Assembly: GCA_001899145.1 (NCBI GenBank)
Contig: MKVF01000030.1
Coordinates: forward strand, 124,001 to 188,000
Source of the DNA: Flavobacteriia bacterium 40-80
GTDB lineage: Bacteria > Bacteroidota > Bacteroidia > Flavobacteriales_D > Crocinitomicaceae
Length of the DNA: 64,000 nt
Direction of reading: 5' to 3'
Made by a program: the position numbers and the translations under genes. Of the stretch, positions 52,947 to 63,011 are shown one piece after another. Positions within the stretch are counted from its first letter, which is position 1. Every line of letters begins with the position of its first letter. The notes below the pieces were generated by a model that saw only the letters and a program-made list of their open reading frames with translations, did not search any database and was not told the DNA's origin.

Positions 52947-55900
52947 TTATTTCTTATCAGTAAAACAGAACCTGTGTATTTTCTCTTGGAATTATCAAAG
53001 GAGATAATGTAATAATACATACCGTCGGGTAATAGTTCTCCGGTTTTATTTTTCCCGTCCCAGGTATTATCATATGTCTTCTTAAAGAATACCTCATGTC
53101 CCATTTCATCGTAGATGTTTATGGTGTTATCAGGATAGCTTAAAATATTTTCGATGATCCAGGTTTCGTTTTTTCCGTTTCCATCGGGAGTGATGAAATT
53201 ATAGGGTTTTATGTAGTAATCATTATTTACCAAGATAAAAACAGAATCGGTATTAATACAGTGATAATTATCCGTTCCGGACACAAAGTAAGTGATTGAT
53301 TCCTGAGGTGTAATGACAGGATTATAAACCGTAGGGTTGTCCATTGCTGTTGAAGGATACCAGGTATATTCCTGTGCTCCTGCAACCGTAAGCTGAACGC
53401 TTTCTCCTTTGTTAATTATAATTGTATCCTGCTTGATTTTTACAAGCGGCAACGGATATACAACAACCGGTTTGGAAATTGAATCTGTACAACCCTGATC
53501 GGATTTTATTTTTTGAGTGACAATATAAATTCCCGCTTCTGAATAAAGATAAGCGGGAGCATATTCCGCGGAACTGTTTCCGTCTCCGAAATCCCAGGTA
53601 GTATAAAACATTCCGGCAGTTAATATTGTTGTATTATTAAACGTCAGCTCCTGTCCGTCACAGGCATTTAAAACTTCAAAATTTGCAATCGGAGCTTCAT
53701 AAACAAAAACATCCTGAACAACTGTATCTTTACACCCGTTAGAAGAAACGGCAATCAGCGAAACACTATAAGTACCTTCATTCAGATATCCTTTGATGGG
53801 ATCGGGAAGAGTAGAGTTGGTGTTATCTCCGAAATTCCATAAATAGGAATCTATCACACCATAATTAACCATTGATGTATTATGGAATTCTATGGGAATT
53901 CCATAACATTCGCTCTGGAAATCGAATGCTGCTTCAGGTCTGTCAAAGATGACAAGTGGTTTCTGTATGGTGTCGGAGCAGCCCCGATCTGACACGACTG
54001 TCAGTTGAGGATAATAGATGGCAGAAGAATCGTAATGTGTTTTCGGTGAAAGTTGCTGTGCTGTTGTACCGTTTCCAAAATCCCAATTGTTTTGAAATGT
54101 TCCGTAAGGAATGGAGCTCAGGCTGGTGAATGAAACAGAATCTCCCTGACAGGCATTCTGAACAAGAAAATCAGCAACAGGCTTCGGATAAATCTGAATG
54201 GTTTTGGTTTTTTCCTGTACGCAGTTAGAATCTGAAATAACTTTTAAATGAACAGGATACTGGCCATAATTGGAGAAAATATGCGCAGGATTTAACAAAC
54301 CGGAAGTAATCCCGTTTTCAAATAACCACTGAACGGTAAACTGAGAAACAGAATCTACCTGAATATGGAAAAAGGAAGTGTCTGAAAAACAATTATCATT
54401 GAATGTGAAATCAATAACCGGTTGTGGTTTTATATATACATTTTTCAGGATACTATCCATGCAGCCGAAAGTAGTGGTTGTTTTTAAAGTAACAACATAA
54501 GTTCCTGCCCCTGAATAAGTATGTTGAGGAGCAATGGAAGAAGATTGGGTTCCGTCTCCGAAGTTCCAGTTATGACTCGCTGCGGCAGTTCCGGAAAAGC
54601 TCTGATTATAAAAAAGGGTAGATGTCCCGAAGCAATTATTGGCTGCCTCGAACTGAGAAATGGGCTTATCCCGCAAGATAATTGTTTTAATGATTGAATC
54701 GACGCATCCGAAATTACTGGTTCCCTTTAATTTTACAGTGTTATTCCCGGATATGAACTGATTAAAGACAGGATGTTCCAGAGCAGATGTTCCGTTTTGC
54801 CCGAAGCGCCACGAGTAGGCTATTATTGATCCACCTGAAATAGTACTGAGGTTGGTCAACTGAATATCATCTCCGAAGCATAAAGTATCTGCAGTTGAGA
54901 AATTAATGACCGGAACAGGATATATCTGTACGTTCTTTGTGACAGAATCCATACAGCCATTAAAGCTGGTTGCTTTTAGTGTAACAGCGTAAGTTCCTGA
55001 AAGCTCATATCTGTGGGAAGGATTTTTTACATGTTCACTTGTTCCGTCCCCGAAAAACCATTCATAATTGTTAGTTCCCGGAGTTGTATTTTGAAAAGCA
55101 GCACTGATATTTCTACACTGATTGGAAACGCTGAAATCAGTTGCTGGCAATGATTCCACATTTATTTTTTTGACGGTGCTGTAAACGGCCGGGCACTGTC
55201 CATTTTGCACATGTACTCTGAAATAGCTTGTTACATCTAAAGGAGAGGTTGTGAATCCTTCTGCTGTATTTGAAACCTGCGACCAGATCGTTTGATCCGT
55301 TGAAGTTTCCCATTTTGTAATTTTTCCGGTATAATTTGACAGATGCAGCGCTACATTTTTATTCTCACAGATATTTTCGATTCCGCTGATACTGCCGCCT
55401 GCGGAAGGAGATGAAACAATAAGTTTATGCGTATTGCTGTAGGAATCCGGGCAGTATTGATTGGCAACCTTTACTCTGTAAAATTGCGATTGTAAAATGT
55501 TATTCTGCTGAAAGAGCAGATTATCAACAGATGTATTGATCCACGGACCATATTCAGCACCGGATGATTCCCAGATATAGCTGATTCCGGCAGCTCCATT
55601 TAAGGACAATTGAACAGAATTTATCCCTGAACACAAAGAGTCTGTTCCGGAAATTGTTCCGCCTGCGGTGGGAGTGTGAACAGTAACTGAAAATGGATCT
55701 GTTAATTCGGAAGGACAAATGCTGTTTTTCACGGATAACCTATAGAGTCTGTTTTCTGAAAAAGAGCGATATAGCTGGTTACTGTCCGTAGAATTAGCTA
55801 TAGTTATCCATGATAGCCCGTTATTAAGGCTGTATTCCCATCCCTGTATTTTTCCCTGCTGATTTATCAGTTTTAATAATCCACCTGCATTTTCACAATA

Positions 55901-56266
55901 ATTATTCTCACCTGTTATAATACCTGATTTTGAAGGTTCTACAATCTTTATTAATAGTGGATTGGAAGCCGCGGGCAGGTATCCCGGTTCCTGAACAATG
56001 ACACGGAAATGTAATGACTGTGAAAGATTAGTGAAATTATAGGTAGAGGAAGTGTGCATAATAGGTGTCCATGGGTCACCTCCTGATCCGCTGTATTCCC
56101 ATCTTAAAATATTGCCGGAATGAGCATTTAACGTCAACACACCGCTATTTGTGACTCCACAGACAAGTGTATCATTACTGGTCAGCTGCCCTCCGATACT
56201 TCCCTGAGAGAACAGGAAAAAAAGAGGGGCATTAAGCAGATATAATAATATTAATAAGTATTTCAT
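52943..56266 (-). CDS. PKD-repeat T9SS type-B cargo in the toxin cluster
   Basis: About 1107 residues from the ATG at 56266, which overlaps the PorP stop by 4 bp; the longer frame from 56287 adds no useful residues. Signal peptide (~1-20, FFLFSQG). Four Ig-like repeats follow (with repeated G-G-x-I-S-G ... C), then about seven PKD domains (each with F-G-D-G/N-x-T) and a last cadherin-like unit before the ~90-residue CHU_C type-B tail: F-I-T-P-D-G-N-G-K-N-E-T-W, then N-I-Y-D-E-M-G-H-E-V-F-F-K. It is located next to a PorP/SprF protein, the known partner class for type-B cargo. It is a probable surface stalk or adhesin. Confidence 0.85.
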   Translation of the reverse strand: MKYLLILLYLLNAPLFFLFSQGSIGGQLTSNDTLVCGVTNSGVLTLNAHSGNILRWEYSGSGGDPWTPIMHTSSTYNFTNLSQSLHFRVIVQEPGYLPAASNPLLIKIVEPSKSGIITGENNYCENAGGLLKLINQQGKIQGWEYSLNNGLSWITIANSTDSNQLYRSFSENRLYRLSVKNSICPSELTDPFSVTVHTPTAGGTISGTDSLCSGINSVQLSLNGAAGISYIWESSGAEYGPWINTSVDNLLFQQNNILQSQFYRVKVANQYCPDSYSNTHKLIVSSPSAGGSISGIENICENKNVALHLSNYTGKITKWETSTDQTIWSQVSNTAEGFTTSPLDVTSYFRVHVQNGQCPAVYSTVKKINVESLPATDFSVSNQCRNISAAFQNTTPGTNNYEWFFGDGTSEHVKNPSHRYELSGTYAVTLKATSFNGCMDSVTKNVQIYPVPVINFSTADTLCFGDDIQLTNLSTISGGSIIAYSWRFGQNGTSALEHPVFNQFISGNNTVKLKGTSNFGCVDSIIKTIILRDKPISQFEAANNCFGTSTLFYNQSFSGTAAASHNWNFGDGTQSSSIAPQHTYSGAGTYVVTLKTTTTFGCMDSILKNVYIKPQPVIDFTFNDNCFSDTSFFHIQVDSVSQFTVQWLFENGITSGLLNPAHIFSNYGQYPVHLKVISDSNCVQEKTKTIQIYPKPVADFLVQNACQGDSVSFTSLSSIPYGTFQNNWDFGNGTTAQQLSPKTHYDSSAIYYPQLTVVSDRGCSDTIQKPLVIFDRPEAAFDFQSECYGIPIEFHNTSMVNYGVIDSYLWNFGDNTNSTLPDPIKGYLNEGTYSVSLIAVSSNGCKDTVVQDVFVYEAPIANFEVLNACDGQELTFNNTTILTAGMFYTTWDFGDGNSSAEYAPAYLYSEAGIYIVTQKIKSDQGCTDSISKPVVVYPLPLVKIKQDTIIINKGESVQLTVAGAQEYTWYPSTAMDNPTVYNPVITPQESITYFVSGTDNYHCINTDSVFILVNNDYYIKPYNFITPDGNGKNETWIIENILSYPDNTINIYDEMGHEVFFKKTYDNTWDGKNKTGELLPDGMYYYIISFDNSKRKYTGSVLLIRNK

Positions 56267-57762
56267 TTCTTTATTTTTAATAACCATGGCTCACCGTTCA
56301 GATAGTTGGAATATTCTTCTTTCTTTTCTTTTTTGAACAAGACAAGCTTATCTCTTGCAATTTTCACATCTGAATATTCTGTTGATAATGTGATGAAATA
56401 GAGCTTCTTTTCATCGGAATCAAAAGACTGTACAGTTGTTTCATAATTTAACTCCCGTTTTAAGGTCTTTTTAAACATTTTTGCATTATCAAGGTTCTTA
56501 AAGGCTCCTAAAACGATAAAATACTTGTTATTAATTTCATTACTTAATTTTTCTATAACGGATTCATTCTGTGTTGAAACCACTTCATACGCTTTTTTAC
56601 CGATAGTTTCCTGAGCTTTCTTTTCGGTGTTCTGGTTTTTCTTTTCAGTAGTTCCTGAAGCTAAAGTCTTATTAATCTCTTCTTTCGAAATTTGTTCTGT
56701 TTTTAAGTTCAGAATCTCGCTTTTCTGATATTTCATGGTTTTCTCAAGAGAATCGATGCGTCTTTTCAATTCCATTATTCTGAGCTCATTCTGATCCATT
56801 TGCTCTCGTATTTCTGTGGATACATTCGATGACCGGCTCCATTTTATATCTTCGGATGATTTAGGACGGCTGAGGTAAACTCTGATTCCTATTTCATGAG
56901 TATTTGAAAAAACAGTGGAGAAAGCAGACAGATTACGCTGGTAAGCATAGCTTATTTTTACCTGACGTAATATGTCTATTCCGAAATGGATGTAAAGATT
57001 ATTGCTTTGTCTGTACCCGATTCCGAAATCTATTTTGTTGGCATACGAGAAAGAATGCAGATTATCAATATTGAACGGAAGTCCCTGAGTGCTCATGATG
57101 ATTAACGAAGGGATATAGCTCCAGTTTTTGCCGATTTTTACAGGGTATCTGAAAAACAATGTGTAATAAGGAACTTTCCGGACATTTAATTTTTCCTGTA
57201 AGACGGAATTCTCTATCTGGAAAGATTTTCCGAAGAATAATTGTGCGGAAATACCTGCCTGAAGTGTTTTATAACGGTATTGAAGACCAACTGTTGTCTT
57301 CCCTATTATCCCTGACATTCCGCCGGTGTACATCATAACCTCGTCCGGATCGGCAGCAATGACTCTCTGAAAGTCAATCTGATTTTTTTCTACCCCTAGC
57401 TGAACTCCGAAATTCACGAAATTATTATCATTGATTCTCAGACTTTGACGATATCCCACTGCTCCGCTAAGCCTGCTTGAAAAGCTGACATTGTACTTTG
57501 CCAGATGAAAGCCCAGCCCGAACTGGTTACTTTTTAAGCTGGTTTCTGCAAGCAATGAAAGATTCTCAGGAGCTCCGGAAATTCCCGACCAGTATTTCTG
57601 GTAATTAAGAGCCAAAACGGGAATCTTTGCATATCCGTAATTAGAAGGATTAATTGTGCTGATATTTTCATGAATAAGATTGTTTGTCGGGAAATTCTGA
57701 GACAATCCTTCCCGGAAAACACAACACAGCAAAACAATGGTGACAAAAATGATGTGCTTCAT
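56263..57762 (-). CDS. PorP/SprF-type T9SS membrane protein with C-terminal SPOR-like domain
   Basis: A 499-residue protein: signal peptide (~1-21), a PorP/SprF beta-barrel-type domain (~25-300) with L-N-Y-Q-K-Y-W-S-G-I-S-G-A-P-E-N, G-V-Q-L-G-V and F-R-Y-P-V-K-I. A coiled coil follows (~317-357), a Lys/Glu-rich linker, and at ~411-499 a SPOR-like unit (Y-F-I-V-L-G-A-F-K-N-L-D-N-A-K-M-F-K-K-T-L). SprF serves export or anchoring of SprB-like type-B cargo in Flavobacterium. A fused SPOR domain would bind denuded peptidoglycan and so tie the apparatus to the wall; that is inference. It lies between two PKD cargo genes, overlapping the next by 4 bp. Confidence 0.82.
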   Translation of the reverse strand: MKHIIFVTIVLLCCVFREGLSQNFPTNNLIHENISTINPSNYGYAKIPVLALNYQKYWSGISGAPENLSLLAETSLKSNQFGLGFHLAKYNVSFSSRLSGAVGYRQSLRINDNNFVNFGVQLGVEKNQIDFQRVIAADPDEVMMYTGGMSGIIGKTTVGLQYRYKTLQAGISAQLFFGKSFQIENSVLQEKLNVRKVPYYTLFFRYPVKIGKNWSYIPSLIIMSTQGLPFNIDNLHSFSYANKIDFGIGYRQSNNLYIHFGIDILRQVKISYAYQRNLSAFSTVFSNTHEIGIRVYLSRPKSSEDIKWSRSSNVSTEIREQMDQNELRIMELKRRIDSLEKTMKYQKSEILNLKTEQISKEEINKTLASGTTEKKNQNTEKKAQETIGKKAYEVVSTQNESVIEKLSNEINNKYFIVLGAFKNLDNAKMFKKTLKRELNYETTVQSFDSDEKKLYFITLSTEYSDVKIARDKLVLFKKEKKEEYSNYLNGEPWLLKIKK

Positions 57763-57765
57763 AGA

Positions 57766-60700
57766 TTAATTCACTTTAACAAGTTTGAAATGTTTATTGA
57801 TTCTTCCTTTCATGCTTTCTGAAACAATCGTGATGTGATAGAACCCGGCAGATAAATAGTGTAAATCATATGTCAGTTCAATCTTTTTAGTGTCTTCAAA
57901 ATTGTTGTGCTGAATTAATTGTCCCAAATGGTTATATAAAGCGATTACTGTTGACGCTTTATCATTTAGTGAAACAGAAAGGAAAGCGTTTGTCTCAGCC
58001 GGATTTGGATATAGATTTACATTTTCAAAGTCTAAACTATAGACTACTGGTGAATATTCCGGCTGTACGTAAAATGCTTTCGATTTGATCTCCTTTTTGT
58101 AAGTACTGTAACAATAACCATTTGAAACAGTAAGGGAGGACATATAAGTATCTGCTTTTACATAAACGTGAACGGGATTGGCAACAGTATCTGTCGTTCC
58201 GTCACCAAAATTCCAGAGATAGCTGCTTGGCGAAGGTTCTGATAGATCAATAAATTGAAGTGTCAGGTTTTTAGTAGTATCAGTATCAACCAGGTAGAAT
58301 GCGCTGATTTGCTGTGGTGATGTTACTAATTCGAAAGTATCTCTGGAAATACAGTTATTGACGCTTGCTGTCAGATAATAAGTTCCGGTTTCAAATACTG
58401 AGATATTTTGGGAGGAGGAATTAAATCCGATGTTGGAGCTCCAGCTATTTATACCGAACAAACTTCCTTGTAATTGCACAGGTGTTTCTCCACAGATATA
58501 ATACAGAGGAGCATGATTCGGAATAACAGGAGACGGTAGGAAAGTAACGCTGACGGCATCGCTGGCTTCACATCCTTGTGGTGTCCGGACAAAAACGGTA
58601 TATAAATCACTGCTGGAAGGTGTAAATACCGGAGACGAACTGACGATTGCATTAGAAGTGGAACTCCATTCAAAAATATAACCGGTCTGAGAATAGTCAA
58701 AAGTAACCGGCGTGTTAGAACATACGGTTATATCTGCTCCTAATTCAATTGATGGGATCTGGTTTATTATAACATTTATGGTATCAGCTGTAAAGCAATT
58801 GTTTGAAGGATTAGTTATCGTCAGAATATACGCTCCTGATGAGGTTAAGGTTTTTACTGCTCCTGTCCCGCCATCACTCCAGCTGTAATTATAGTTACTG
58901 TTATTTCCTGCGATCAGAGTATATTCTCCGCAGGAGGAAACAGAAGTTCCGGTTAAATTTGACAGCGGATTCTCATTAATGCTGATGGAGATAGTATCAC
59001 TATCGGTACATCCGTTGTGATCCGTCACAAGTACATGATAGTTTCCTGTATGAATAACCTGAAATTCAGAGAGATTACTACCATTCTGCCATTGGTAAGT
59101 GTTATAATTACCTGCACTCAAAACGTAAGGTGTCTCACTTTTACATAAAGTGATGTCCTGACCAAGATCAATGACCGGTTTTTGATATACCTGATAAATC
59201 TGTATGGTATCAAATCCGCTGCATCCGTTCTGATCGGTAACTTCTACCCAATAGATTCCCGGTTGATTTACTTGCAGTACTGCATCGGAAGATCCGTCAT
59301 TCCATAAATAATCTGCTCCGAAAATTCCGGTATTTAAAGTTGTACTTTCACAAATGGAAGCATCACTTCCCAGGTTTGGTTGAAGCGCAGAGTTTAATGT
59401 TACTGAAATAGGGAATTCCTTAGAGCATCCGTCAGCAGAAGTAATCTGTAATGTATAATTTCCTGTCTGGGTTACTGTATATATAGGTGATGTTATGTTT
59501 CCCGGATTCCATAGGTAAGAAGCATTTGGCGTGGTGGCATCAAGAGTATAAGAGGCGCCGCATGTCTGAATTTGAGAAGCACCAAAAGCAGGCAATGATT
59601 TTACTGGTACATTTTTAGCTATCGTATCTTTACACTGGTATTCATCTGTAACTATCAATTGCACATTGTGATTACCTGCTGAGGAAAATAAATAAGATGT
59701 GTTGAGCAATGTACTGGATCCGGTTCCTCCGAAATTCCACTGGTAATTCAAATTATTTCCCAGTGAAGAAGAATTGAAATCTGTCGGAGTTCCGTAACAT
59801 ACTTCGCTGTAAACGAAATCTGCGGCAGGTTTAGAGTGTATAAGAATTGTTTTCTGACGGGAAGCAATACAACCATTGATATCGGTAACATTTAGTGTCA
59901 CAGATTTACTTCCGGCAGTAGTATAATTGTGCTGCGGATTTATTTGGGTAATATCAACTCCATCTCCGAATTCCCAGTGATATTGACTGGAGGTGTTGAT
60001 TGTTCCGCTTGGAGTAAAGTTAATTTGTTCATTTTGACAAGCTGAAGCAGTCACAATAAAGTCAGCTGAAGGATTTGCAAAAATCTGAAATGCCACACTG
60101 ACGCTGTCGATACAAAAATCATCTGCATATATATACAATGTTGCTGTTTTTATCCCGGAAGTAGTAAAAGTCTTGTTCGGAATATATTGATTATAAGTGC
60201 TTCCATCACTGAATTTCCACTTGTAATGAGCATTGGAATTCAAAACGATGGAATTATTTTCGATTGTTAAAGGTGTATTGATACATCCGTTGTACACATG
60301 AATACGCGCAGTATCCGTAGGATAAACAATAAAATTCTGTTGTACACTATCTATACAGCCCAGCCCGTTCCCGATAGTCAGGCTTACTGTGTGAGCTCCG
60401 GGTGTAAGCTGACTTAATGTAAGCTGATCAGGAACAGCGCTTGTTACCGGCATCTGATCCAGACTCCAGGAATAGGAGCTTATATTATTAACAGAAGGGA
60501 TTGTTGTCGGAATTGATTGAGAGGCATCAAATGTAAACGCCTGATAATAACAATTAAAATCATAATTGACAACCGCCTGAGGGGGATTAAAGGAAGGAAT
60601 ATTTATAACAGTATCAGCTTTACAGCCATAATTTGAAATCAATTGGAGTTTTACCGGATGAGTTCCTGCTGTATTATAAATATGATAAACCAAGGAATCT

Positions 60701-62067
60701 CCGGAATTATAAGAGGAGGAACCGTCAAATATCCAGGTGCTTGAAAAACTTCCAGATGCGATGACAGAAGTATTTTTAAATTCCGTGGAATCTCCCATAC
60801 AGGAAGCATTATAGCTGAACGATGCTTTTGGATTAGGGGCAACTTTAGCAATTTTTAAGGTGTCTCTTATAAAACAACCTTTGTTATTATATATTTCAAC
60901 TCCTATTTCCTGCGGAACAGTTAGCGGATAAAAAGTTCTGTCAGAATGAAAAGAATCATCGTCCCAGTAACAGTTCTGGCTTAATAAAGAAGAATTAGTC
61001 TGAAAAACGATAACATTGAGACTATCTGTACTGCAAAGATGAACAACGCTGTCCGGAAGATTGGATTGAGGATATTCGGAGCAGAGCGTGTCCGCCAGCG
61101 TTATCCTGAATTTCATTGTCTGCAGATTTACAATGGGGTGGGAAAAAACACTGGTATCTGTTATTGCAACGCTGTCGTAATGATTTGTATAAATGTTTTT
61201 GATTCGTATAAAATCATTATCCTGAAACTGTTTTGATATATATACTCCCAGCCGTGCCGGATCTACTCCCATGCTTAAATAATCCACATCCGGCAAATAA
61301 CGTATAGAAACAGAGTCAGGGCGGACAACATCATGAGTTATCGTATCGGTAATTGAAATATCAAAAAAACGGTCAATGCTGCCGTTTCCTGCGTATAGCT
61401 GTTTTATGTGGCCTCTGTAAAATTCCACCAGCTTCGATTGTTCCGTATTCAGGTACAGGCCGGTATTAAATTGATTTTCAGTCATACTGTCCGATACGAG
61501 GTATTTAGAATATAGGAATCCTTTTCCTTTAAATTGTTTCTGAGCATTTTCTCCTACAATGAAAGGATTGTTTTTTACACTGTTCGTCCCCAAACTTAGA
61601 TCAAAAAAGACTCTTGCAATGGAATCCAGTATGATATTACCTTTTATAAAAAATATACTGTCTCTTACCGATACATTATTGTAAATGTATAGATCACCGG
61701 TGGATTTATCAACAATCAGCTGATTCAGTTTAATTTTTACCGTATCAGAAATAGCAGAGCTGTTTAACTGTATTATTCGTGAATCAGTATTTCCGACGAA
61801 GGTCAACCTTGCTCCCTGATAATTTGTTTCAGGCCGCTCGAAATTAACTTCTTCCCGGTTTACAATAAAATCTTTTGTGATCCGGATCTCTCCGTTAATC
61901 GCCTGAAATCCCGGATCGGATTTTAAATGTTGAAAATCTCCGTCCACATATAAAAGGGAATTTTTTTTCATAGTAAATACAGCAGCGGTGTCATTAATGA
62001 AAAATCCCCGCTGACCGGAAACCATCGTAAATATCCCCAGAAAAAAGATAAGGAGAAGTGCTTTCAT
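57766..62067 (-). CDS. Giant PKD-repeat surface protein with T9SS type-A tail
   Basis: A 1433-residue protein. Signal peptide (MKALLLIFFLGIFTMVSGQ), an N-terminal beta region (~20-340) with no clear family, then many PKD-like domains (~400-1310) with W-x-F-x-x-G motifs and conserved Cys-Y/D elements, e.g. W-N-F-G-G-T-G, S-Y-L-W-N-F-G-D-G-T. The last ~80 residues (N-L-Y-P-N-P-A-E-T-N-A to V-K-V-N) are a type-A sorting domain. It is a likely secreted surface fibre. It precedes the PorP gene by 3 bp and follows the tail-collar gene by 9 bp. Confidence 0.85.
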   Translation of the reverse strand: MKALLLIFFLGIFTMVSGQRGFFINDTAAVFTMKKNSLLYVDGDFQHLKSDPGFQAINGEIRITKDFIVNREEVNFERPETNYQGARLTFVGNTDSRIIQLNSSAISDTVKIKLNQLIVDKSTGDLYIYNNVSVRDSIFFIKGNIILDSIARVFFDLSLGTNSVKNNPFIVGENAQKQFKGKGFLYSKYLVSDSMTENQFNTGLYLNTEQSKLVEFYRGHIKQLYAGNGSIDRFFDISITDTITHDVVRPDSVSIRYLPDVDYLSMGVDPARLGVYISKQFQDNDFIRIKNIYTNHYDSVAITDTSVFSHPIVNLQTMKFRITLADTLCSEYPQSNLPDSVVHLCSTDSLNVIVFQTNSSLLSQNCYWDDDSFHSDRTFYPLTVPQEIGVEIYNNKGCFIRDTLKIAKVAPNPKASFSYNASCMGDSTEFKNTSVIASGSFSSTWIFDGSSSYNSGDSLVYHIYNTAGTHPVKLQLISNYGCKADTVINIPSFNPPQAVVNYDFNCYYQAFTFDASQSIPTTIPSVNNISSYSWSLDQMPVTSAVPDQLTLSQLTPGAHTVSLTIGNGLGCIDSVQQNFIVYPTDTARIHVYNGCINTPLTIENNSIVLNSNAHYKWKFSDGSTYNQYIPNKTFTTSGIKTATLYIYADDFCIDSVSVAFQIFANPSADFIVTASACQNEQINFTPSGTINTSSQYHWEFGDGVDITQINPQHNYTTAGSKSVTLNVTDINGCIASRQKTILIHSKPAADFVYSEVCYGTPTDFNSSSLGNNLNYQWNFGGTGSSTLLNTSYLFSSAGNHNVQLIVTDEYQCKDTIAKNVPVKSLPAFGASQIQTCGASYTLDATTPNASYLWNPGNITSPIYTVTQTGNYTLQITSADGCSKEFPISVTLNSALQPNLGSDASICESTTLNTGIFGADYLWNDGSSDAVLQVNQPGIYWVEVTDQNGCSGFDTIQIYQVYQKPVIDLGQDITLCKSETPYVLSAGNYNTYQWQNGSNLSEFQVIHTGNYHVLVTDHNGCTDSDTISISINENPLSNLTGTSVSSCGEYTLIAGNNSNYNYSWSDGGTGAVKTLTSSGAYILTITNPSNNCFTADTINVIINQIPSIELGADITVCSNTPVTFDYSQTGYIFEWSSTSNAIVSSSPVFTPSSSDLYTVFVRTPQGCEASDAVSVTFLPSPVIPNHAPLYYICGETPVQLQGSLFGINSWSSNIGFNSSSQNISVFETGTYYLTASVNNCISRDTFELVTSPQQISAFYLVDTDTTKNLTLQFIDLSEPSPSSYLWNFGDGTTDTVANPVHVYVKADTYMSSLTVSNGYCYSTYKKEIKSKAFYVQPEYSPVVYSLDFENVNLYPNPAETNAFLSVSLNDKASTVIALYNHLGQLIQHNNFEDTKKIELTYDLHYLSAGFYHITIVSESMKGRINKHFKLVKVN

Positions 62068-62076
62068 AAACAGATG

Positions 62077-63009
62077 TTAAGGTAGTTTGATGATATAGGC
62101 TAACACATAGTAAACCGGACGGTTATCAAATGGCTGTGCATTCAGGCCGTCTGATGTTCCGTCGCCGGTAGTTCCGGTATGACGGTGGGCACCTGCTCCA
62201 GATGTTGAGACGTTTCCTGTATTTCCGGGATATCCTCTTACTACATCAGTACCTGTATTTCCCCCTGATTTTTGTTGTGAATCATAACCTATCAGGTGTG
62301 AATGATTTCCGTCCTGAGAAAACGTACCTCCATCAGATCCTTCTCCGATAGTATGCTGATGTCTGGGTAAATTAGCTTTCTCCAGTGTTACTTGATTTGT
62401 CCCGCTTGAGTTTCCGATTGTTGAATAATCAGTATTTGACGGATCATAACCGGCAATGAATTTTCCCCTTAGGTCTGGTTTGGGAAAGAATGTCATATTT
62501 CCGTTTAGATTATAGATATAGAAGCTACCATCGCATAAAGCCCAACCTGACGGAATACTGGCAATGCTTCCGGACCACATAATAATTGCTCCGGTAGGTA
62601 CAAGTGCATTACTACTGAATCCGGTTACATTAAGATTGGGGGTTTGTACTCTTCCGCTGTCTATGATAAGGTCGCCTTTTACTTTTGGAGAGACATCAGG
62701 AGTATTATTGTTAGGATAGGAACTATTGGGATTTTCTTTAGGTAACAAGCCTACCCAGCGATTCCCGTCAAAATAATAAAAGATTTTTTCATCAGTATCA
62801 AATACGAGGAGAGATGATGCCGGATTTGTAATGGATAATCTTTCCAGCCTGGATACCCGGGGAAGCAAAGCCCCTCTGACTTCGTTGGCGGGTGATTGAA
62901 TATCTATAGCAGCGGTTTCATCCGGTGTCGCTGTATTGATTCCGATTTGAGCATTAAACACATTCAAGCAAAGAATGTTTCCTAAGATTCCTAAAACTAT
63001 CTTTTTCAT
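62077..63009 (-). CDS. Phage-tail-collar-domain exported protein
   Basis: A 310-residue protein with a signal peptide (MKKIVLGILGNILCLNVFNA). The N-terminal third (Q-I-G-I-N-T-A-T-P, R-G-A-L-L-P-R-V-S) is a type seen in Bacteroidota tail-fibre-like proteins. A collar domain follows (P-S-G-W-A-L-C-D-G-S, P-D-L-R-G-K-F-I-A-G-Y) and a His/Gly-rich tip (H-Q-H-T-I-G-E-G-S, H-R-H-T-G-T-T-G) ending Y-Y-V-L-A-Y-I-I-K-L-P. It is likely a trimeric fibre. Phage structural genes are absent, so its home is the surface cluster. It sits 9 bp upstream of the PKD giant and 2 bp after the fibronectin-like gene. Confidence 0.75.
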   Translation of the reverse strand: MKKIVLGILGNILCLNVFNAQIGINTATPDETAAIDIQSPANEVRGALLPRVSRLERLSITNPASSLLVFDTDEKIFYYFDGNRWVGLLPKENPNSSYPNNNTPDVSPKVKGDLIIDSGRVQTPNLNVTGFSSNALVPTGAIIMWSGSIASIPSGWALCDGSFYIYNLNGNMTFFPKPDLRGKFIAGYDPSNTDYSTIGNSSGTNQVTLEKANLPRHQHTIGEGSDGGTFSQDGNHSHLIGYDSQQKSGGNTGTDVVRGYPGNTGNVSTSGAGAHRHTGTTGDGTSDGLNAQPFDNRPVYYVLAYIIKLP

Positions 63010-63011
63010 AA

